Positions 58,174-64,000 of a DNA stretch of 64,000 nucleotides are shown one piece after another. The DNA comes from Chloroflexota bacterium (lineage in GTDB: Bacteria; Chloroflexota; Anaerolineae; Caldilineales; Caldilineaceae). Location: contig BOKO01000004.1 of assembly GCA_016861025.1 (NCBI GenBank), forward strand, positions 186,001 to 250,000, given 5' to 3'. Made by a program: the position numbers and the translations under genes. How positions within the stretch are numbered: the stretch's first letter is position 1; each line of letters starts with the position of its first letter. A model generated the notes under the pieces. That model saw nothing but the letters and a program-made list of their open reading frames with translations, made no database searches and was not told the origin of the DNA.

Positions 58174-60672
58174 TTATTGGCGTCCGGCGCCGGTAATCAC
58201 AACGGCGCCCCAAAAAAAGGGGTGAGTGGTGGGGTGCTGGCTGCGTCGAATGAAGCGCTGCTGCACACGCTGCACCGCGCACGCCAGCAACGGCTCCGCC
58301 TGCATCTCGCGCATAATCTGCGTCATCAGGTCGGCGGCTGCCACGTCTTCGACCTGCCACTGCGTCGCGATGACCGCTGACGCGCCGGCATAAAAGAAAC
58401 TGCGCACCAACCCCATCATTTCGTTGCCGAGCAGATAACCGCGGTGAGTGTCGCACGCGTTGAGGACCACGACAGGTCGATCCAACCGCAGCTCAAGAAT
58501 ATCACGCACGCGCAGCGGGCCGTCCGCCAGCTCGATAAAACTGGCCGATGGGTCGGCAAGATGGTGCTCGCCGTGCGCAGCGATGTAGATCAAATGTGCC
58601 TGCGGCGCAGTGTGGAGGAAGTTTGCCACCGTCGCCGCCTGTTCGGTCAGCAGCGTCGACGCGGCAAACAGCCCGGCCACAATCTGCGCCTCGGTTACCG
58701 TAGCCGGCAGCGCGCCTTGCACCCCTGCCCTGAAGGATGCACCGACCACCAGTGCGGTTCTGTCCGCAGCGCTCGCATCGGAGCGCATCGTGTGCGCATA
58801 GACGGGCCAGAGCGCCAGGCTTGGCGTCATGGTGATCGCATGGGTTTCACAGAGATAGCGCCGGCTGGCTGCATCATACAGGCAGGCAAAAGGCAGCGCA
58901 TTCATCCACCCGTCAGGCGAAATCAGGAGACGTGCATAACGTTCCAGCCAGGGCTGCAAGGGGGCAAGATAGGCGACATACCAGGCGCTGAGCGCTTCTT
59001 GCGCCAATGCTGTCTGTTGCTCGACGACGGCTGGCGCCAGTTCCGGCGCATGGGCAATGCGCTGGATTTTGCGCAAGCCATTCTCCAAGTCGGCGCGGTT
59101 CAGACGCACGCCGAGCTCGATCGGCTCGGCAACCATCCCCGCAGCATCGACCAGAAATGTCCAGACGCGGTCATGCATCTCGACAAAGCTAACCGCCAGC
59201 ATATCGTCGGGTAGACGCCTGCCGATCTCTGCAGCAGCAGACGATTCGGCCTTCCAGGAATCGGCGTTTGCCATCTTGTCGACGTCACCGACAAATGCAG
59301 GCACGGCGCCGCTGATCGTCTCGGCCAGGGTGCGTGCTTTGCTGTGTTCAGCGAGCGCAAGCGCCCGGTCGAATCTGCGCTGTACAAGATATAGATCGAT
59401 CAGGTCGTGGTAGGCGACCAACTTATCTTCCAGATAGCCGGCGCGATAATCGTCCACCGTCAGATGACGGCGCGTCTCCTCGATCAGGCGAACAGCAGCG
59501 TGCAGCGATTGTTCCGTCCCCACCAGATCGCCGCGGGCGCGCAACGCACGCGCCTGCCAGAGACGGGACAAATAGGCAAGCGTCGGCGCCTTTTCCATCG
59601 CGTCTGCGGCAACCTCCTCGAAACGAGCGAGCGCCGCCTCCGGTTGCCCGGCGTGAAAATCGATCTGTCCAAGCAGAAGGGCAGCATAGGCTGCCTCAAA
59701 CTCGGCGCGTTGCTCGACAAGTTGCGCCCAGAGTTGAGCCAGCTCTGTGCGATTCACCTCCTGCCAGCGTCCGCTGCGCAGCAGGTAGTTGGCTTCGTCA
59801 AGGTCGATGAATGCAAAGTAAAGGTGGGATTCTGGATCAGCCAGGAGATCGCGGCTGGAGCGCGCCTGTTGGAAGGCACGTCGCACGCTCCCCGGCGGGC
59901 TGTGGCGCAGCACTTTCAACCAGGCGACATTCATCAATAGCAGCGTGCGATCGGCATCGGCATAGGGGGTCTCCGCTGCCGCTGTCAAGTGGCTCAACGC
60001 CTGCTGAAAGATGCGTTCAGCGGTGTTGTACTGGCCGAGTAAGGCATCGATGACGCCGACATCGTTGAGCGCCAGCGCCTCGTCCATCAGCACTTCAGAC
60101 GAGCGGTTGGGGAGACTCTGGAAAAACGCCACCTTGCGTTCGTAGTCCGCCAGCGCCGCCACCAGATGTCCCATGTGTTCATGCACAATGCCGCGATTGC
60201 CGTAGAGATGGGCGAGGCGAGGTGCGTCAGTTTGATCACCGAGCGATAACAGCGTCGCTTCGGCGCGCTGGGCGCACGTCAGGGCTGCCTCGCCATCGCC
60301 CAACTCGCCAAGCACATGCACCCAGCCGACGCTCATGCGCGCTGCGCTCAATGGGTCGTCAAGCTGGGTGTAGAGTGAGTCGGCGCGTTGGTAGGCAGCA
60401 TGCGCCTGTTTCATGAGACCGAGATTGTGATAGACGTTGCCGCTAATCCAGCACGCCAGCGCCAGGGACGCAAGATCGGCTGTGCGTTCGGCCAGTTCGA
60501 CCAACAACTCAGCAATTTCGGATGCCGCTGGACTACGGGCACGCGCAAGTTGTTCAGCGCGCGGCTTCAACGCTTGCAGCACGGGCGCCGACAGCGCGAC
60601 CGGCGCAATGGTGTCATCAGCGAAACCGAGCAGCCGGTGAAGATGGACAACCGCGTCGGGTGGTGCTGTCAT
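58174..60672 (-). CDS. TPR-CHAT caspase-like protease
   Basis: An 832-residue cytoplasmic protein. The N-terminal two thirds (about 1-500) form TPR-like helical repeats (ACWISGNVYHNLGLMKQAHAAYQRADSLY). The C-terminal CHAT protease domain has the His700/Cys740 dyad: AAHGEHH and LNACDTH, then GNEMMGLVRSFFYAGASAVIATQW. TPR-CHAT proteases cleave partner proteins on activation, including in type III-E CRISPR. It lies 19 nt after the zinc-finger gene and downstream of the ECF sigma gene. No signal peptide. No CRISPR elements are present. Confidence 0.9.
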   Translation of the reverse strand: MTAPPDAVVHLHRLLGFADDTIAPVALSAPVLQALKPRAEQLARARSPAASEIAELLVELAERTADLASLALACWISGNVYHNLGLMKQAHAAYQRADSLYTQLDDPLSAARMSVGWVHVLGELGDGEAALTCAQRAEATLLSLGDQTDAPRLAHLYGNRGIVHEHMGHLVAALADYERKVAFFQSLPNRSSEVLMDEALALNDVGVIDALLGQYNTAERIFQQALSHLTAAAETPYADADRTLLLMNVAWLKVLRHSPPGSVRRAFQQARSSRDLLADPESHLYFAFIDLDEANYLLRSGRWQEVNRTELAQLWAQLVEQRAEFEAAYAALLLGQIDFHAGQPEAALARFEEVAADAMEKAPTLAYLSRLWQARALRARGDLVGTEQSLHAAVRLIEETRRHLTVDDYRAGYLEDKLVAYHDLIDLYLVQRRFDRALALAEHSKARTLAETISGAVPAFVGDVDKMANADSWKAESSAAAEIGRRLPDDMLAVSFVEMHDRVWTFLVDAAGMVAEPIELGVRLNRADLENGLRKIQRIAHAPELAPAVVEQQTALAQEALSAWYVAYLAPLQPWLERYARLLISPDGWMNALPFACLYDAASRRYLCETHAITMTPSLALWPVYAHTMRSDASAADRTALVVGASFRAGVQGALPATVTEAQIVAGLFAASTLLTEQAATVANFLHTAPQAHLIYIAAHGEHHLADPSASFIELADGPLRVRDILELRLDRPVVVLNACDTHRGYLLGNEMMGLVRSFFYAGASAVIATQWQVEDVAAADLMTQIMREMQAEPLLACAVQRVQQRFIRRSQHPTTHPFFWGAVVITGAGRQ

Positions 60673-60691
60673 GGAGATCGGTGTAATCGCC

Positions 60692-61393
60692 TTATGGGAT
60701 CTCGATCGACTCGATCACATAGTTCTGGTCGTCAATTGTTAGAAGCAGGCGGTAGAGAGCCGGCTCGATATCCAGAAAAGTGACGCCTGTTGCCAGGTTG
60801 CCGGTCAGCGCCTGCTCCTCTTCACCGGTCTCCTCCCACTCAAGCAATGCTTCCACGATACTGTTTTCTATGTGTTCAGCACGCTCGGTCCAGGAGAATG
60901 AACAGTGCAGAGAGCGCAGGTCATCGCTGATGCTGCTGGACTGCACCTGGATTTCGACCACAATCCCTAAGTCGTCGAGTGCAATGCTTACCGGTGACAG
61001 ACCCATGCTGCCGCGCAGCGCCATGGCGGGCGTCGCCGCAGGAAATCCTGGAAACAAGAGACGGACCAGGCGTTCCATCCATCCACCTTTTGCTTGATGC
61101 AATTCAGCAGGCAAAGCGGGGATCGACGAAGGGTTTGGCAATGCGCCATCAGCCTCAAGGCGTGCATATTCGGTGACCATGTGATAGCGGTCTGCACAGT
61201 CGGTGCAGGCGTCAAGATGACGGAAGAGGTCGGGATATTGGAGCTTCGCTGTGTCGTCGTCAAACTGATTGTCGACGACAAGTCCAACCAAACGGTGCGC
61301 CACCTGGCAAGATAGAGGATCGGGGTCGGCGGCGTAGATGTCGGCAATTAGTTGATACAGCCCATTTCTAGGCTGGTCGCTTCTTTCGGTCAT
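60692..61393 (-). CDS. Soluble zinc anti-sigma-like protein
   Basis: A 233-residue protein with a zinc anti-sigma (ZAS) motif: Cys29, His59, Cys63, Cys66 (H-x3-C-x2-C). There is no membrane helix, unlike most anti-sigma factors. The C-terminal half is beta-rich (VVEIQVQSSSISDDLRSLHCSFSW, NLATGVTFLDIEPALYRLLLTI). AAGAAGG precedes the ATG. It lies between the ECF sigma gene and the TPR-CHAT gene, so it may bind the sigma factor and be the cleavage target of the protease. This is an inference from position and motif. Confidence 0.8.
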   Translation of the reverse strand: MTERSDQPRNGLYQLIADIYAADPDPLSCQVAHRLVGLVVDNQFDDDTAKLQYPDLFRHLDACTDCADRYHMVTEYARLEADGALPNPSSIPALPAELHQAKGGWMERLVRLLFPGFPAATPAMALRGSMGLSPVSIALDDLGIVVEIQVQSSSISDDLRSLHCSFSWTERAEHIENSIVEALLEWEETGEEEQALTGNLATGVTFLDIEPALYRLLLTIDDQNYVIESIEIP

Positions 61394-61480
61394 TTTTGCC
61401 TTCTTTGCTCTGAATCGTTTGCTCTATCACTAGAGACCACATCAGCGCGTCTACAATTACAGCAACTTAGGGAAACTCCA

Positions 61481-62098
61481 TCAAAGAAGCAGGATGTCAT
61501 CTGCGCTCCCATAGCCAGATGATTTCAGGCATCTCTGCAGGGCAACACGAGCGTGAAAAGCAGCAACCGTCACAGCGCCGACGGTTATCCCAAGCTGCGC
61601 TGCCACCGCCTCTCGTGATTGCTCGACGAACTCACCGGTGTTATCCCTCGACAGGTAGAGCAGTTCGATGACCTGGCGTTGGCGCCTGGGCAGTGCGTTC
61701 AGGCATGGACGCAGGCGTGCGAGGATCGTGTCTGCGTCTGCTCGCAATGCAGAGGCGCCGTCGGGGGCGGCTGGCTCCTCCGCTTCTAGCTCCGGAAACG
61801 GCTCCTCGCGACTCCTACGCCTGCCCTCTTTTCCGCCGATTGTGTTGGCGCAATTTGCGGCGATGATTCGACACCAGGATCGAAACGAACACTCGAAGCG
61901 AAACGAGCCGATGTTACGCACAATGCGCCGATATGCATCGACGGCGCAGTCGGTTGCCAACTGTTCGTCAAGATCGCGGCGACGCATCTGACGCCAACAG
62001 AACCGGTACAGTTCCTCCCACAGACAGCGCTCCACCTCGGCGCTGAGTGGCTCCTCTTTCAGCAAACTCACCCACTCTGCATCGGTGTATGTGCACAT
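61481..62098 (-). CDS. ECF-type RNA polymerase sigma factor
   Basis: A 205-residue sigma factor. Region 2 (about 25-90) has YRFCWRQMRRRDLDEQLATDCAVDAYRRI and SFRFECSFRSWCRIIAANC. Region 4 (about 140-200) has LPRRQRQVIELLYLSRDN...SREAVAAQLGITVGAVTVAAFHARVALQR. An acidic Pro/Glu linker separates them. The ATG at 62098 has AGGCAGAG upstream; the longer reading lacks support. It is first of a leftward unit with the anti-sigma-like and CHAT genes. Confidence 0.9.
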   Translation of the reverse strand: MCTYTDAEWVSLLKEEPLSAEVERCLWEELYRFCWRQMRRRDLDEQLATDCAVDAYRRIVRNIGSFRFECSFRSWCRIIAANCANTIGGKEGRRRSREEPFPELEAEEPAAPDGASALRADADTILARLRPCLNALPRRQRQVIELLYLSRDNTGEFVEQSREAVAAQLGITVGAVTVAAFHARVALQRCLKSSGYGSADDILLL

Positions 62099-62185
62099 GG
62101 TCTCTGCCTGGTTGTCGGGTCGTGCGGACAAATGTTGTCGCCATTGTGTCGGTGAACAATGTCTGCGGCTTACGCAGATGGGCAT

Positions 62186-62214
62186 ATTATAGCGGCTTTT
62201 GCTGGAAAGCAAAA
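62186..62214 (-). promoter_or_regulatory. Promoter with palindrome upstream of ECF sigma gene
   Basis: On the minus strand, -10 TATAAT (62191-62186) and a weak -35 TTTTGC at 17-nt spacing. The palindrome TTTTGCT-GGAA-AGCAAAA (62197-62214) occupies the spacer and -35. It could be a repressor site. A GTCTGCG/CGCAGA hairpin follows in the 5' UTR. Confidence 0.5.
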
Positions 62215-62353
62215 TGCGGATTTTTTGTAATCGTAGAGGAATTGAGAGGGTCTTAATGAACAAGTCGAGGCTGGTGACGTTTGGATTGACCGACTTCTAC
62301 CAGCCCCATCTAGCTATTTACGATTCATGCGTAGCACAAGAAGGGGAAACGCC

Positions 62354-64000
62354 ATGGTAGTCTCAAATTCGCATCTTAAGTATGTGTTCTCGCTGACGAT
62401 AGTTTTGTCGATCGCTGTGGCGGTGCTTTGGTATCAGCGTGTTTATGCGCAGCCACTCGCACCAGACTCTTTCGACCCTTCAATTATCGGGGGGAATGAA
62501 GTGACCATCACTGAACAAGAAAGGCGTGGCCTTGTCCAAGTTGGCGGGGGGTGTTCTGGTGTACTGCTCTCTAATGATTCGGTGTTAACGGCCGGGCACT
62601 GTATTTCCAATCATCACAATCCAACGTCTGTAGTTGTCACCGCAAACTGGGGCACATCAGCAAATCGAACGCGTGCTGCTCGATCTATTTATAAGTTTGC
62701 TGATTTCAATGAGGTTCGCGGGGCAGATCTCGCTCTAGTATATCTTGAATCGCCATTTCAGGTGTTTGGAGCTATTTCTGGGTACAACGTTCAGCTTAAC
62801 CTTGCAGAGCCGAACTCACTCTTGAACACCACAGTGGCGGCATTTGGGTTAGGCCTCAACCAATTACCCGATGTCGGCTTTGGCACATGGCGGACCGCAA
62901 ACTTGACTATATCAGGTACTGATGGCCGCATTTTCCACTATCCGACTAACTCAAATGGTCAGATGATTGCCCCTGGTGATAGTGGAGGCCCCGACTTTAT
63001 AGGCTCAAAGCTGACAGGTATCCATAGTGGGGTGTATAGCGAGTGCGCTGACAACTCAACTCCTGCAGCCTGCAAAGCTACAATCACCAGGATACACGGT
63101 GGATTTTCAGTCTCAATCCCGGCAATGAAGTCTGCAATACAGGCTGTGCGAGTTACGAACTGGGATTCGAATCGTAATACCTACTGGCTAGATGTCTTCT
63201 CCGATGAGATCAACGCCACCAGATACGGCTGGAGCAATCAAAACGATGTCAACGAGGTTGAATGGGGATTGGCATTTCGAGCGGCAAATGAGATGTGTTT
63301 CAATCGAGGTTTCATTGGCGGTCACTTCTCTGGACATGTTGTCCTTGAACATGACTTACACGGACTCGTCTGCGGCGGACCGGGAGCAGTTTGGTATGAC
63401 GCCACGCAGGCAGAAATCCAAGCTACCGGATACGGTTTTTTGGATACAAATCTCACACATTGGGCGCATGCAAACCGTGCGGCTACTGCGCTCTGTGAAG
63501 GCTTCGAGCGAGGATTTGTCGGGGGGCATTTCAATGGGCATCAGTTCAATGGGCGTTATGGTTTGATTTGTTACAGTGACGGTGCTCAGTGGTTTGATGT
63601 AACAAGATCCGAGTATTCCGACCTTGGCTACGACATACTAGACGTGAATCTAACACATTGGGCCTATGCCATGCGAGCTGCTAACGACTTCTGTGTATCG
63701 AAGGGATTTGTTGGTGGTTACATGAACGGACACCAATTGGACGGTCGCTTTGAAACCGTTTGCCAGGGCAACTCGTCTAGCTCTGACTCCGGTCTCGCTG
63801 CAACGCTTGCCGTAGATTACACCACGGGGGCGCCGGGCAGCTACTTCCAAGTCACTGGTAGAGGGTTCACACCGAATTCCCAAGAGACGCTTCTTGCTAA
63901 CGGGGTCTCGCTTGGCAGTGTCCAAACAGACGTAGACGGCAGCTTTACCGTCGTGCTATCTACATACTTTGCAGATATCGGCTCATATTGGCTGTCTACA
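62354..64000 (+). CDS. Trypsin-like secreted serine protease with Cys/His/Gly repeats (partial)
   Basis: An open frame of at least 549 residues, cut by the window end. The signal peptide (1-33) ends near VYAQ. A chymotrypsin-fold domain has His82 (LTAGHC), Asp125 (GADLALVYL) and Ser210 (PGDSGGP), so the triad is complete. Then come three ~65-residue modules, each with a Cys, GF(I/V)GG, a NGH- or SGH-type motif and a second Cys, plus a WYDAT- or WFDVT-type block between modules. A final Ig-like domain begins near 485. AGGGGA precedes the ATG at 62354. GC content is clearly lower and codons such as AGG, ATA and TTA are common, unlike neighbours. Confidence 0.88.
   Translation, partial: MVVSNSHLKYVFSLTIVLSIAVAVLWYQRVYAQPLAPDSFDPSIIGGNEVTITEQERRGLVQVGGGCSGVLLSNDSVLTAGHCISNHHNPTSVVVTANWGTSANRTRAARSIYKFADFNEVRGADLALVYLESPFQVFGAISGYNVQLNLAEPNSLLNTTVAAFGLGLNQLPDVGFGTWRTANLTISGTDGRIFHYPTNSNGQMIAPGDSGGPDFIGSKLTGIHSGVYSECADNSTPAACKATITRIHGGFSVSIPAMKSAIQAVRVTNWDSNRNTYWLDVFSDEINATRYGWSNQNDVNEVEWGLAFRAANEMCFNRGFIGGHFSGHVVLEHDLHGLVCGGPGAVWYDATQAEIQATGYGFLDTNLTHWAHANRAATALCEGFERGFVGGHFNGHQFNGRYGLICYSDGAQWFDVTRSEYSDLGYDILDVNLTHWAYAMRAANDFCVSKGFVGGYMNGHQLDGRFETVCQGNSSSSDSGLAATLAVDYTTGAPGSYFQVTGRGFTPNSQETLLANGVSLGSVQTDVDGSFTVVLSTYFADIGSYWLST

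Noticed and set aside
58174..62098. Type III-E CRISPR (Craspase) locus
   Set aside because: TPR-CHAT and a sigma factor are present but there is no gRAMP/Cas7-11, Cas1 or repeat array in the window.
63192..63566. Separate small plus-strand gene inside the trypsin-like gene
   Set aside because: It is an out-of-frame shadow; the frame from 62354 is open to the window end and carries all the motifs.

Overview
The window is about 64 kb of high-GC bacterial chromosome. The gene content suggests a filamentous or thermophile-related Chloroflexota of the Caldilineae/Anaerolineae type. Pointers are a large MalT/LAL-type LuxR regulator, a probable F420-dependent enzyme, the metal permease with a C-terminal winged helix, many small toxin-antitoxin pairs, secreted proteins ending in a YLP motif, and abundant short palindromic intergenic repeats. 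This assignment is an inference; no rRNA or marker phylogeny is available here.

Layout. 1-5.5 kb: a truncated sugar-nucleotide epimerase/dehydratase, a small heat-shock protein with a strong terminator, and a leftward triad of protein kinase, PP2C phosphatase and VWA protein (TerY-P-like). 5.7-14.4 kb: a membrane protein and YugP-like zinc peptidase pair, a lipoprotein, a LAL regulator, and a redox operon (membrane Fe-S protein, two flavodoxin-fold proteins, an F420-type protein). 14.4-20.6 kb: RNase HI with a zinc ribbon, a six-fold repeated membrane protein, two glycosyltransferases, an SRPBCC protein. 20.8-24.7 kb: an accessory strip with a decayed FitAB pair, a DUF433/DUF5615 pair behind a possible structured leader, a CoxM-CoxS fusion, and an overlapping small protein/HNH pair. 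24.8-37.3 kb: a YgeW-like carbamoyltransferase, MaoC, a membrane-anchored Cas4-like nuclease, a methyltransferase, tRNA-Gln, a leftward series (CtaG, M14 carboxypeptidase, GT2, Vps62-like protein, PLP lyase, GerW) and a HigBA pair. 37.3-45.8 kb: a four-gene Mn/Zn ABC operon behind a well-formed promoter and palindromic operator, a CBS protein, a SulP transporter, a hydrolase and an amidase. 45.9-50.9 kb: an Lhr helicase carrying three in-frame repeat-derived segments. 51-64 kb: two convergent clostripain-type proteases, then a leftward ECF sigma / zinc anti-sigma / TPR-CHAT protease / RCC1-clostripain cluster, with a divergent trypsin-like protein of lower GC running off the window end.

Two themes stand out. 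First, dispersed palindromic repeat families occupy intergenic spaces, including those inside the metal operon, and also occur in-frame inside lhr. Second, the 53-64 kb cluster joins an ECF sigma factor and a soluble zinc anti-sigma-like protein to a TPR-CHAT protease and secreted proteases. This suggests protease-controlled sigma signalling without CRISPR.
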